Assembly: GCA_035654655.1 (NCBI GenBank)
Contig: DASRWI010000034.1
Coordinates: forward strand, 1-64,000
Source: DASRWI01 sp035654655
Lineage (GTDB): Bacteria; Bacteroidota; Ignavibacteria; Ignavibacteriales; Ignavibacteriaceae
Reading direction: 5' to 3'
DNA length: 64,000 nucleotides
Under the pieces are notes generated by a model, which was not told the origin of the DNA, ran no database searches, and saw only the letters and a list, made by a program, of their open reading frames with translations. Position numbers and translations under genes: made by a program. Each line of letters opens with the position of its first letter. The stretch's first letter is position 1. This document shows, piece by piece, positions 17,054-26,433 of the stretch.

Positions 17054-19573
17054 ATGAATAAATTATACAACATAGTTGAACGTAATGTTCAAAAGATCAT
17101 AATAATAGCAACAATATTACTTTTTGTTGTTGGCTTATTTACGTTGTATTATATATTCGAAGTAAGGTCAACATCAAACGATGAATGTATTTGGGCTCCA
17201 CAAAAAAATGGGGATATAGTATTTCAAACTGTTAAAGTAGATGGAGTCACCTGGAATGCGGGAATCAGAAATGGTGATAAATTAATTTCCATACAGGGCG
17301 TAAGAATTTATGATGTTCAGGTTGCACAAGGTTTAATAAATCAGCTTAATACAGGAAAATATGCTAATTACACATACGAGCATAATGGAAAACTAATTGA
17401 AACAAAAGTTTATATCAAAAAATTAATTCAATTTAATTCAGTTGGATTTACATTATTAAGTATTATTTGGCTTGTAGTAGGTTTTATAGTTGTATTAGCG
17501 AAAGTAGATGGTAAAGTTCAAAAATTGTTTTATTTAATCGGTGCTGCATTTACCATTTTTATGTCTATTGTTTTTTATTTGCCGCCTGTAAAAATTACAC
17601 CACCTTTAATTTATTTATTAATTGTTTCAACCATATCTGGAATATTTGCTCCATTTTTTATAATACATTTCTTCTGGTTATTTCCTCGTAGGTCAAATAT
17701 ACTAAATAAAAAATGGGTAGAACCAACATTATATATTGTACCTACAGTTTTGTTTTTTGGAGCAATAATTTTTTCTATTATTTATTATGCTGATAGAAAA
17801 TTTGAACTTATTAACTATGTGCGAACATTTAACTTTATAAATATTTTGTTCGTAATCGGTTTTTGTGTTGGGTTTATTTCGCTTTCAAGAAGTTTTTACA
17901 AATTAAAAAATAAAGCCGATAGAAAACCTTTATTATTAATTTTACTCTCTTATGCTTTAGGCATTACAGGTATGCTGTATACATTTTATGTAGCACCTGC
18001 AATAACAGACAGTATATTTAATTCACCTGAATTTTATATGCCGATTGTATTGGTTGTATTGCTTCCAATATCTTTTGGGATATCAATTTTTAAATACCAA
18101 TTGCTTGATGTAAGTATTATTATTAAAAATACTGTTACATATGCAGTTGCAACTGTTACTTTAGCTGCCATATATTTTCTAATAATTTATGTATTGGGGC
18201 AAAGTATAAGCTCTGCAATTGGAACTCCTTACCAGGGAGTAATAGCAGGTATAATATTTATCATATTTGCAATAATTTTTCAATCAACTAAAAATAAATT
18301 TCAGGATTTTATTACCGAAAAATTTTATCCTGAACAATTTGCATATCAAAAAGTTTTATTAAGCTTTAGTAATGATGTTACAACCTTTGTTGGTCTTAAT
18401 AATATTCTTGATAAAATGACATCAACCTATACAAAAGGATTGATGGTTAAAAGCTTTGGAATAATGTTAAGGTCAGCTAATGATGAATATACTTTAGCAA
18501 GAGCAATTGGTTTAAAGGACAATGAATTCATATTAAAAGATGGTGTAGTAGACGAAATAATATCAGAAAAAATTTCATTTAATAAACCTGCTGCAATTTC
18601 AAGAGATGATTTCTATAGAACATTTAAATCAGATGCAGATAAACTGATTGACGATGATATCTTTACGATCATTCCAATGACAGTTAAATCCAAAACAATA
18701 GGATTATTGTTGTTCGGGTTAAAACATTCCGGAGCACAATTTGCCGGGAAGGACTTGGAACTACTTATTGCCGGAGCTAATCAGGCAGCAGTATCAATAG
18801 AGAATGCCAGACTATATAGATCAGAAGTTGAAAAACTACAAATAGAAAAAGACCTTGAGCTTGCAAGAAAAATTCAAAGTGGTTTACTTCCTAAATGTGT
18901 TCCAGCACTTTACAATCTCGATATATGTGGAATAATGGTTCCTGCAATGCAGGTAGGGGGAGATTACTTTGACTACATTCAAGTTTCAGATAAAAAGTTA
19001 TTTATTGTAGTTGGAGATGTTTCAGGCAAAGGATTATCAGCTTCGTTGTATATGACAAAACTTCAAACAATGATGCAGATAGCCTGTACTGATGATAAAA
19101 CACCACGAGAAATATTAGTAGATATAAATAAAAAATTATATGAAACAATGGAGCGTAATTGGTTTATTACATTAACGCTTGCATTATTTGACCTGGAAAA
19201 TCAAAAAGTAAAATTCTGCCGTGCAGGACATATGCCAATCCTTGCCGCTTTAAATGGAAAAGTAAAGGCGCATAAAACTCAAGGTATAGGATTAGGCTTA
19301 GAAAAAGGGAAAATATTTGAAAGTTCATTGGTTGAAGAAGAAATCAAATTAACACAAGGACAAATATTCGCATTCTTCTCTGATGGAATAGTAGAAGCAA
19401 TGAACAAAGATGGGGGAATGTTTGGAGAAGAAAAATTAGAAGAGTTACTAAAGGATAAAAAAGAAGAAACCTCAACTCAAGTAATGGATGACATCTGGAA
19501 ATCCATCCTCGACTTCCGCAAAGACGCCGAACAAAACGATGATATGACAATGGTATTGGTGAAAGTAAAGTAA
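17054..19573 (+). CDS. Polytopic PDZ-GAF-PP2C (RsbU/SpoIIE) phosphatase
   Basis: The 839-residue protein begins with a membrane anchor (about 13-35) and a PDZ-like domain (about 45-110; GVTWNAGIRNGDKLISIQG), probably outside the cytoplasm. About eight hydrophobic segments follow to about residue 400, then a GAF-like domain (about 440-590), a linker EKDLELARKIQSGLLP and a PP2C domain with VGGDYFDYI, GDVSGKGLSASLY, FFSDGIVEAMN and NDDMTMVLV. It follows the second phosphatase by 9 bases and is the third phosphatase in the same operon. The PDZ domain suggests it senses an extracytoplasmic protein terminus, by inference. Confidence 0.92.
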   Translation: MNKLYNIVERNVQKIIIIATILLFVVGLFTLYYIFEVRSTSNDECIWAPQKNGDIVFQTVKVDGVTWNAGIRNGDKLISIQGVRIYDVQVAQGLINQLNTGKYANYTYEHNGKLIETKVYIKKLIQFNSVGFTLLSIIWLVVGFIVVLAKVDGKVQKLFYLIGAAFTIFMSIVFYLPPVKITPPLIYLLIVSTISGIFAPFFIIHFFWLFPRRSNILNKKWVEPTLYIVPTVLFFGAIIFSIIYYADRKFELINYVRTFNFINILFVIGFCVGFISLSRSFYKLKNKADRKPLLLILLSYALGITGMLYTFYVAPAITDSIFNSPEFYMPIVLVVLLPISFGISIFKYQLLDVSIIIKNTVTYAVATVTLAAIYFLIIYVLGQSISSAIGTPYQGVIAGIIFIIFAIIFQSTKNKFQDFITEKFYPEQFAYQKVLLSFSNDVTTFVGLNNILDKMTSTYTKGLMVKSFGIMLRSANDEYTLARAIGLKDNEFILKDGVVDEIISEKISFNKPAAISRDDFYRTFKSDADKLIDDDIFTIIPMTVKSKTIGLLLFGLKHSGAQFAGKDLELLIAGANQAAVSIENARLYRSEVEKLQIEKDLELARKIQSGLLPKCVPALYNLDICGIMVPAMQVGGDYFDYIQVSDKKLFIVVGDVSGKGLSASLYMTKLQTMMQIACTDDKTPREILVDINKKLYETMERNWFITLTLALFDLENQKVKFCRAGHMPILAALNGKVKAHKTQGIGLGLEKGKIFESSLVEEEIKLTQGQIFAFFSDGIVEAMNKDGGMFGEEKLEELLKDKKEETSTQVMDDIWKSILDFRKDAEQNDDMTMVLVKVK

Positions 19574-19971
19574 GCTTTATCTTATGTAAGTTGTGATTAT
19601 CCCGAAAGATTTCTTTTGGAAAAAGATTAATTAAGGATATACTTGATTTTTAAAGAGAGTTAATAAACTTTCCTTGATTTTATTAATTATTAGGTCACCT
19701 TACATTTGAAAGCATTCCGTAGGAATGTATTAATAATAACAAAACCATCACACCCATAAGAGCATTCAGTAGGGGCAATTACGTTATCAAATAAAAATTA
19801 AGAACGATTAAGATTTAGCATACCTATCTCAAAGGTACCACTTCGTGGCGGCATGCCAACCATTAACTCTTTTATCGTATTACTGAGAATACCTCACAAA
19901 TGCAAATAAATCATTTTTCTTATTTACTTTCAAATTCCATATATTCTAACCTATTATTAAAAACAACTTTT
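19574..19971. other. Intergenic region with degenerate hairpin repeats, no gene seen
   Basis: The gap before radA contains a small inverted repeat CATTCC/GGAATG (19713-19727), a degenerate copy of its left half (about 19761-19772) and a CCAC/GTGG hairpin (19838-19848). These look like decayed dispersed repeats. An in-frame extension of radA to 19900 is not conserved. No RNA gene was recognised. Confidence 0.6.
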
Positions 19972-21318
19972 ATGTCCAAAACTAAATTAAAATATATTTG
20001 CTCTCAGTGCGGATATGAATCTCTTAAATGGATCGGTAAGTGTCCGCAATGCGACAATTGGAATACTTTTGTTGAAGAGTATGTAGAAACTGAACGTAAC
20101 AAACCTTTAACTCGTAAAAAATTTTCTGACCCTCAAAAGATTTCTGAAATTCAAGCTCACGAAGAGGAGAGGATTAAATCCGGTATAGCTGAATTTGACC
20201 GAGTACTTGGTGGTGGTTTTGTAAAGGGTTCTATCATCTTATTAGGCGGTGACCCTGGTATTGGTAAATCCACGTTAGCTATGCAGATTCTTGCTAAAGT
20301 TCATACTAAGACTTTATATGTAACAGGTGAGGAATCTAATCGTCAAGTAAAGCTTCGTGCAAAAAGATTAAAAGTTGATAAGGAAGAATTCTATGTCCTT
20401 GTTGAAACAAGTTTAAACTCAATTACTCAATCAATTGAAAATCTTGACCCTTCAATTGTGGTTATTGATTCCATCCAAACTGTTTATAAAAGTGATTTAG
20501 ATAATTCACCCGGTTCAATTACTCAGATTCGTGAGTGTGCTCTTGAATTAATGAATCAGGCAAAAAGAAATAATTATGCTGTTCTTTTAATTGGTCACGT
20601 AACTAAAGAAGGAAATATTGCAGGTCCAAAAATTCTTGAGCACATTGTTGATACTGTAATTCAATTTGAAGGTGAAACAAATAATACTTACAGAATTTTA
20701 CGCGCTCAGAAAAATAGATTTGGCAACATTAATGAGATTGGTGTCTTTGAAATGTTTGAAGAAGGATTAAAACAAATTACTAATCCAAGTGAATTGTTTT
20801 TAAGCGGCAGAGGAAATGATATTTCAGGTTCCGTAATTACAGCAACAATTGAAGGGACCAGACCAATTCTTCTTGAAGTTCAGGCATTAGTAACTCCGAG
20901 TAATTATGGAAATCCACAAAGAGTTGCAACCGGCTTTGATTATAAAAGATTATCTATTCTTTTGGCAGTAATTGAAAAGCGTGGAAATTTCAGATTATCT
21001 TCTTTTAATGTTTTTATAAATATGGCTGGTGGAGTTCGGATTGATGAGCCGGCTGCAGACCTTGCAGTTTGCTGCAGTATAATTTCCAGCATTACTGATA
21101 AAAATGTTAGTAGTAAAATTGCTTTAGTTGGTGAAGTAGGATTAGGTGGAGAAATTAGAAGTGTAAACAATTTAGACCAAAGAATTCAGGAAACTGAAAA
21201 ACTGGGTTTTGATGAAATTATTATTCCTTATAATAATTTAAAGGGTATTAAAGATAGACATAAAATAAAGATTAAGACGGTTGATAGTTTAAAAACGGTT
21301 ATAAATTATTTGTTTTAA
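19972..21318 (+). CDS. radA: DNA repair ATPase RadA (Sms)
   Basis: RadA processes recombination intermediates and branches in DNA repair. The 448-residue protein has an N-terminal four-cysteine zinc finger (CSQCGYES and CPQCDNW), a RecA-like ATPase with Walker A GDPGIGKST at about 93-101, the RadA-specific KNRFG motif at 247-251 and a C-terminal Lon-like domain containing VNMAGGVRID-like sequence and VGEVGLGGEIR. I chose the ATG at 19972, directly before the zinc finger; an upstream in-frame ATG at 19900 adds 24 non-conserved residues. Confidence 0.97.
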   Translation: MSKTKLKYICSQCGYESLKWIGKCPQCDNWNTFVEEYVETERNKPLTRKKFSDPQKISEIQAHEEERIKSGIAEFDRVLGGGFVKGSIILLGGDPGIGKSTLAMQILAKVHTKTLYVTGEESNRQVKLRAKRLKVDKEEFYVLVETSLNSITQSIENLDPSIVVIDSIQTVYKSDLDNSPGSITQIRECALELMNQAKRNNYAVLLIGHVTKEGNIAGPKILEHIVDTVIQFEGETNNTYRILRAQKNRFGNINEIGVFEMFEEGLKQITNPSELFLSGRGNDISGSVITATIEGTRPILLEVQALVTPSNYGNPQRVATGFDYKRLSILLAVIEKRGNFRLSSFNVFINMAGGVRIDEPAADLAVCCSIISSITDKNVSSKIALVGEVGLGGEIRSVNNLDQRIQETEKLGFDEIIIPYNNLKGIKDRHKIKIKTVDSLKTVINYLF

Positions 21319-21415
21319 TCTCCAAAAGGACACTTTTTTTTACAAAATGTCGAAAAAAACCCTAATTTGTTAAAAATTATTTTGTTTTTTAAAAAATTAT
21401 AATTTATCTTATAAA

Positions 21416-21432
21416 TGCGGTTTTTTACCGCA
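21416..21432 (+). promoter_or_regulatory. Hairpin in the leader of the RRM-protein gene
   Basis: TGCGGT pairs with ACCGCA around a five-T loop, 33 bases before the GTG start and 20 bases before the Shine-Dalgarno. It lies in an AT-rich leader and could be a regulatory RNA element or a transcription pause site; this is a guess from structure. Confidence 0.35.
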
Positions 21433-21464
21433 GTGTTATTAATTATTTTATTAGAGGTATTTTA

Positions 21465-21716
21465 GTGAGTATGAAACTTTTCGTGGGGTCTTTACCCTGG
21501 GCAGTAAATGATGAAACATTAAAAACTGTGTTCGAAGAACATGGTACAGTTTTATCAGCCAAGGTTATCACCGATCGTCAGACCGGTAAATCCAGAGGTT
21601 TTGGTTTCGTTGAAATGGAAAACGATACAGAAGCATCTGCAGCAATCACAGCTCTTAATGGAAAAGATTTAAAAGGTCGTTCTATTATTGTTAGTGAAGC
21701 AAAGCCAAAAAGCTAA
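21465..21716 (+). CDS. RRM-type RNA-binding protein
   Basis: The 83-residue protein is one RNA recognition motif: RNP2 LFVGSLPW at the N-terminus and RNP1 KSRGFGFVEM in the middle. Such small RRM proteins in bacteria bind single-stranded RNA and are often induced by cold. I chose the GTG at 21465 because AGAGGT lies 7 bases upstream; the ATG two codons later would leave a 13-base spacing. It is a monocistronic gene between a hairpin leader and a strong terminator. Confidence 0.93.
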   Translation: MSMKLFVGSLPWAVNDETLKTVFEEHGTVLSAKVITDRQTGKSRGFGFVEMENDTEASAAITALNGKDLKGRSIIVSEAKPKS

Positions 21717-21736
21717 AAATTTTTTTTAGTTGGTTG

Positions 21737-21766
21737 AAAAAAAGACGCTTTTAAGCGTCTTTTTTA
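21737..21766. terminator. Bidirectional terminator between the RRM gene and the DUF5686 gene
   Basis: AGACGC pairs with GCGTCT (21743-21760) with A-rich DNA on the left and at least six T residues on the right, so it can act on both strands. It lies between the ends of two convergent genes. Confidence 0.88.
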
Positions 21767-21768
21767 TT

Positions 21769-24189
21769 TTAAAGAATTCCGGTATTTAAACTTATAACAA
21801 AATTGTTTTTACCTCTGTAATTTAATCTCCAGGCAAAATCTAATTTTATAGGGAAAAGGATATGTCCTATGTTGAATCCTGCTTCATAAAAAGGATGGTT
21901 TAATTCACTAACATCAACTTCAGGTAAAATATTTTCTGAAGAATTATTTATAGTTGAATAAGCTGCATTAAAGAAAGCAGCAACCTGAATATCCCAACTT
22001 TTTAAATAAGGCACATTAAAGAATCTAAATATTTCATCTCTAAAATTATGTTCAAAATTCAAAGTAACAACATTTGTTCCAAAAACTTCATTTATACTTA
22101 ATGTTCTAAAACTTTCATCATAGGAAGCAAGATTTATTACTCCTGGTATAGCATACATATATTGATAAGGAAGCGAACCATTAGTATATATTGATTTTAT
22201 ATAAAGAGTAATTCCAGCCGAGTTGAAAGATTTTAATCCAAAATTCCCGTTCAGTTCATATCTTGTAAAATTTAAATTACTTTTTAATAATGCTTTTGAA
22301 GAGGTTGTAATTTCACCATCAAAAATTGCGTAACAGTTCTGATTTCCAATTCTTCTTCTGAATTGACCATCTTCGATATAATCTCTGAAATCTAATTTAA
22401 AATTTATCGAAGCTGAATTAATTTTTGTGTTATAAATAGGTTTGTTTTCAATATACCTTCTATCCTTGTAGAAGAAAGCAAAGTCTGTATTTTTCTTTGC
22501 ACTCTTATAAATTCTACTGTTAAAACCTAATCCGAGTTTTAGCACAGGAAAAATTTCACCTTCAGTTCTAATGTCAAAACCATTTGAATAAAAATAGTTT
22601 TTAAATTCATATTTAGATAGTAGAGATAAAAGTGTAGAAGTAAATTCCCCATACTCATCTGATACTGCAAACAAAGTATTTAGTTTTTTAAATGCATTTA
22701 ATGAAACAGAATATGTTCTATAATCGCCAAACAGATAAGAGCCTGAAAAATCGAATTTTGTTTTCTTATCCGCAAAGCCATAAGATGTCCTAAAAGAAGA
22801 TTCTAACCTGTTTTCTAATGCCTCATCAAGAAAAACTCCAAAGTCCAATGTATGTCCTTCAACCCGATTAAAATGGTACATTGCTAATGGAGCACTAATA
22901 CTTAATTTTTGATTAATGCTTATTTTGTTTGATAAAATTGAAAACTCATCCCAAAAAGAAAATGGTACATTACTTAAACTATCGATTCTTTCATATGCTT
23001 CAACCTCTTCGTTAGTATTTGGAATACTAATTGAGTTCGCCCAGTAAGAAGAATCCTTTTTATCTGCATTTGGGAGAACAGTAAGAATAGCTTTATCGAA
23101 AATTTTGTCATCAATGTCTTTATTTAACTGATAATCATATAAAATAGTATTTATCTCCAAACCAATTTTTGCAAGGCTAAGTACATTCAATGTTGTAAAT
23201 AATCTAAAATCAATGGGCATATAGATTGAATCATCAAAAGCTTCAAACTGCTGGAAGATAAACACTGAATCAAACAAACCTCCTGTGTTTGCTGCTCTAT
23301 TCAATTGCAATTCAAGCTTAACTAAATCAAAAGTACTATCAATTATATAAATTTTTCCTGTAAAGCCCGGGTCTGAGGGGTCAAGAGGCTGCATTAAGAT
23401 TTCCAGAATGGTATTGTCATTCTGTCTAATTTTTTCATTTATTAGGAAATAATAATAATCATAAGATTTTTCTGCAAGGGGTCCCAGTAATTCTCTTCCT
23501 AAAAAATTAACTTTGTCTTCATAAAAATCCTGAAGCAATCTTCCACCTGTTAGAGTATTTATTGATGATGCAAAATTAGAACTTTGTTTTCTTGCAACAA
23601 TGACCTCTTTTTGCTTATCAGGTTTTTCAATGTAGCCTATTGAATGATTTTCTAAAATTCCAGTAATTTTTAATTTAGCTGTATCATCAATGCCAACATC
23701 GAGTGACATTGAATTTGATTTTGTATTAAAATCATCCTGAGTTCTAATTATTCCTTTTGTATAAGCATTATAAATATAGCTTTTAATATAACTCTCTCTC
23801 TTTTTCTTTTTCTCTATTGCATTTTTGATTACTTCTATAGCAGGATTTATTCCCGGAGTTACAACAATTTCAGGAACTTCAACTTCTGTTTGACCTAATA
23901 AAAAGTTCAAATTGTTCTTATTTTCATTCAGATTAATTTTGATGGTATCAGAATAATATCCAATATAAGAGGCTACCAAAGTATATGAACCTGAAGGGAG
24001 TTTTAATTCATATTCACCGTTCTTATTTGATGTTGTTCCAATATAGCTGTTAAGAACACGAATGCTTGAGAAACTTAAATTTTTACCGCTATTTTTATCC
24101 TGGACTAAACCTTTTATAAAGAATTCTTGAGAAAACAGAAGGGAATTCAACAAAAGAAAAAAAGATGTTATTTGTAAAAATTTATTCAT
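21769..24189 (-). CDS. DUF5686 outer-membrane protein with carboxypeptidase-regulatory-like domain
   Basis: The 806-residue precursor starts with a signal peptide ending LLFSQ, then a CarboxypepD_reg-like beta-sandwich (about 25-100; VQDKNSGKNLSFSSIRV and GEYELKLPSGSYTLVASYIGY), a linker EIVVTPGINPAIEVIKNAIEKK that is a DUF5686 hallmark, and a C-terminal half with alternating strands typical of a beta barrel. It ends FVISLNTGIL, with the plausible C-terminal strand of an outer-membrane protein. The function of the family is unknown; it resembles TonB-receptor relatives without a plug. It is divergent from the LolA-like gene. Confidence 0.88.
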   Translation of the reverse strand: MNKFLQITSFFLLLNSLLFSQEFFIKGLVQDKNSGKNLSFSSIRVLNSYIGTTSNKNGEYELKLPSGSYTLVASYIGYYSDTIKINLNENKNNLNFLLGQTEVEVPEIVVTPGINPAIEVIKNAIEKKKKRESYIKSYIYNAYTKGIIRTQDDFNTKSNSMSLDVGIDDTAKLKITGILENHSIGYIEKPDKQKEVIVARKQSSNFASSINTLTGGRLLQDFYEDKVNFLGRELLGPLAEKSYDYYYFLINEKIRQNDNTILEILMQPLDPSDPGFTGKIYIIDSTFDLVKLELQLNRAANTGGLFDSVFIFQQFEAFDDSIYMPIDFRLFTTLNVLSLAKIGLEINTILYDYQLNKDIDDKIFDKAILTVLPNADKKDSSYWANSISIPNTNEEVEAYERIDSLSNVPFSFWDEFSILSNKISINQKLSISAPLAMYHFNRVEGHTLDFGVFLDEALENRLESSFRTSYGFADKKTKFDFSGSYLFGDYRTYSVSLNAFKKLNTLFAVSDEYGEFTSTLLSLLSKYEFKNYFYSNGFDIRTEGEIFPVLKLGLGFNSRIYKSAKKNTDFAFFYKDRRYIENKPIYNTKINSASINFKLDFRDYIEDGQFRRRIGNQNCYAIFDGEITTSSKALLKSNLNFTRYELNGNFGLKSFNSAGITLYIKSIYTNGSLPYQYMYAIPGVINLASYDESFRTLSINEVFGTNVVTLNFEHNFRDEIFRFFNVPYLKSWDIQVAAFFNAAYSTINNSSENILPEVDVSELNHPFYEAGFNIGHILFPIKLDFAWRLNYRGKNNFVISLNTGIL

Positions 24190-24233
24190 AAATTATATAA
24201 AGATTTTTAATTCTTAATTAAAGTGAGATAAAA

Positions 24234-25001
24234 ATGAGATGGAATAAAATAATAATTTTATTGTTATTGTCCGCATTTTGCTTTACAACTGCCGCACAGG
24301 TAAAAGATTCAACAAATGTTCAAACAACTAAAGTTGAGATTGTAAAGGATCCTAAAGCTTCAGAAATCATTAATAAGTATGTTGCAGCAATAGGTGGTAA
24401 AGAAAAAATGTTTGATGTTAAGGATAGGACCACTATTCTAAATTCAACCATTCAGGGCATCAAAATAAAAATGGTTATCTATCAAAAAGCTCCAAATAAA
24501 TTAAAACAAAAAATGTCTTTTGGTGAAATGGAGCAGGTAACATACTTTGATGGTAACAAAGCTTTTACAACCTTTAACGGCGCAACGCAGGAAGTTACAG
24601 GTCAACAACTTGAAGCTTTGCAAAGAGAAGCTGATATGAATTTTTTGCCGGATTTCGATAATAAAAATGTTGGCACTAAATATTTAGGACTTGAAGATGT
24701 TGATGGGCAAAAAGCTCATAAAATTGAATTTACTTCAATGTCAGGAGATAAATGGTTTGAATTCTTTAATGATTCGTCTTATTTGAAGGTTAAGGAAATT
24801 AAAGAATTAATCACTCCTCAGGGTAATTTTCAGCAGGAAGTTATTCTTAGCGACTACAGAGATATTAATGGACTAAAATTTCCTTTTACTATTCAGCAAA
24901 AAGTTGCAGGACAAGATTTAGTTTTCAACATAACTAATATTGAACTTAATAAAAATTTAAGTGACAGCTTATTTATTATGAAGGAAGAAGAAGGCAAATA
25001 G
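24234..25001 (+). CDS. Periplasmic LolA/LppX-like lipoprotein-carrier-fold protein
   Basis: The 255-residue precursor has a signal peptide (IIILLLLSAFCFTTAAQ) and then KASEIINKYVAAIGGKEKM, the start typical of LolA-like outer-membrane lipoprotein-sorting proteins, followed by alternating amphipathic strands (KIKMVIYQKAPNKLKQKM, YFDGNKAFTTFNG) and GLKFPFTIQQ near the end. The fold binds acyl chains in relatives, and the ligand here is unknown. AAGTGAG precedes the ATG. Its stop codon sits in the loop of a terminator hairpin. Confidence 0.78.
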   Translation: MRWNKIIILLLLSAFCFTTAAQVKDSTNVQTTKVEIVKDPKASEIINKYVAAIGGKEKMFDVKDRTTILNSTIQGIKIKMVIYQKAPNKLKQKMSFGEMEQVTYFDGNKAFTTFNGATQEVTGQQLEALQREADMNFLPDFDNKNVGTKYLGLEDVDGQKAHKIEFTSMSGDKWFEFFNDSSYLKVKEIKELITPQGNFQQEVILSDYRDINGLKFPFTIQQKVAGQDLVFNITNIELNKNLSDSLFIMKEEEGK

Positions 25002-25015
25002 CCTTCTTCTTTTTT
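24986..25015 (+). terminator. Rho-independent terminator overlapping the LolA-like gene stop
   Basis: A perfect 10-bp stem (AGAAGAAGGC with GCCTTCTTCT) surrounds the loop AAATA; the TAG stop straddles loop and stem, and a T run follows. The convergent phosphatase gene ends 4 bases past the stem. Confidence 0.88.
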
Positions 25016-26381
25016 ATTTAGCATCAATTGTGTGGGTTACTACAACATTTCCTTTATCATCAATAACTTCTAAAAGTGCTTTGTTATTTTTAAATGTTAC
25101 TTTTCCAAAAGCGTGACCATCTTCTTTGTAATAACCTTTATTCCAAATGTTCAAATTTACTTCCATCATCTTTTCCATAACGTGAGAATTTGGAACATCC
25201 AAATTTGAAGCACTTATTTCAGGAAATTCAGAATTGGTTCCATCATCAATGTAAGATGAATGAGTATCGCCGCTGATAAAAATTATATTTTTAATATTAT
25301 TGTCTTTTATAAATTTTATTACTTCATTTAATTCGCTTTTATATCCAGCCCATTTATCAATTACATCTTTTTTCATCCAGGAATATCTACTCATCAAGGT
25401 ATCATCATCCAGAACTTTAGCATAAGAAGGATTAAAAATTACTGTACTAACTATAACTTTCCATTTAGCTTTTGAATTCTTTAATTCACTAAAGAACCAA
25501 TCTTTTTGATTTTGTCCGCTAATCGTAAATCCGGCTAATATAGAATAATCTTTATCTAGATTTAGTTTTCCGGATTTATCAAAAGCATTCTCCATTGAAC
25601 TTCTTTGTGAACGCAAATCGAGTACAAAGAAATCAACATTAGAAAAATTAAACTTCTGCCATATTCCGTTATTTGGATTTGCTAAAGGATAATGAGGAAA
25701 AAACATTTTATATGCACTAATAGATTTTTGTTTGTTAGAATCTGTACCATCAGGATTATTGGCTGCAAAATCGTGGTCATCATAAACATAACTTACAGGC
25801 ATATGGTTTAATACTTCTCTCGTAAAAGGATAATTAGCATCATACTTTGATTGGTAGCTTTTATCTAACAAATTCCATTTAGAATTAAACCTGTAACCAT
25901 ATTTTCTTTCAGTAGTATCGGGATAAGTCCAATCTCCAATCTGAATAAAAAATCTTAAATCTTTATCCTGGGCAATTATAGGAAAAATCTTTGGGTCCCA
26001 TTTTGCATAACTGGATTGCTGGCAGGAAGCAAAACCAAATGAAAAATCAATATTGTCCTTTTCAGGAAAAGTCGTGAAGGAATTTATTGGCAATTCTAAA
26101 ATACCATCGACCTCTGCCTGGTAATAATATTTAGTATCTGGTTTAAGATTATCCACTTTGATTTTTACATAATTAAAATTTGTATCAAGTGATTTAATAC
26201 TTTCAGTAAAAAAGTTAATATCATCCAGAGGAATAATTTTAATCCTTACTTTTTGCTCTGTATAAGTCTTAACAAGAAAAGTAGCGGAATGGTCATCCAC
26301 AGCACCAACTATAGGTCCTGATTTAACCTGAGATAAAACATTTATCGAAAAAACTAAAATCAGTAACAAGGCAGTTTTCAT
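25014..26381 (-). CDS. PhoD-family alkaline phosphatase/phosphodiesterase
   Basis: The 455-residue secreted protein has a signal peptide (MKTALLLILVFSINVLSQ), an N-terminal fibronectin-like region typical of PhoD enzymes (residues about 20-110, ending LPINSFTTFPE), and a metallophosphatase domain with FGFASCQQ, IQIGDWTYPD, YVYDDHDFAANNPDG and FISGDTHSSYI. PhoD enzymes hydrolyse phosphate mono- or diesters with Ca/Fe. The residue pattern is that of the active metal site. It is convergent with the LolA-like gene. Confidence 0.93.
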   Translation of the reverse strand: MKTALLLILVFSINVLSQVKSGPIVGAVDDHSATFLVKTYTEQKVRIKIIPLDDINFFTESIKSLDTNFNYVKIKVDNLKPDTKYYYQAEVDGILELPINSFTTFPEKDNIDFSFGFASCQQSSYAKWDPKIFPIIAQDKDLRFFIQIGDWTYPDTTERKYGYRFNSKWNLLDKSYQSKYDANYPFTREVLNHMPVSYVYDDHDFAANNPDGTDSNKQKSISAYKMFFPHYPLANPNNGIWQKFNFSNVDFFVLDLRSQRSSMENAFDKSGKLNLDKDYSILAGFTISGQNQKDWFFSELKNSKAKWKVIVSTVIFNPSYAKVLDDDTLMSRYSWMKKDVIDKWAGYKSELNEVIKFIKDNNIKNIIFISGDTHSSYIDDGTNSEFPEISASNLDVPNSHVMEKMMEVNLNIWNKGYYKEDGHAFGKVTFKNNKALLEVIDDKGNVVVTHTIDAK

Positions 26382-26433
26382 AATTTTCCTTATTTTTACA
26401 ACTCAATCTTATTAAAAAATAATTAAAATAAAA

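Noticed and set aside
19900..19971. Upstream start for RadA
   Set aside because: The added 24 residues are not part of the family, and the zinc finger follows directly after the ATG at 19972.
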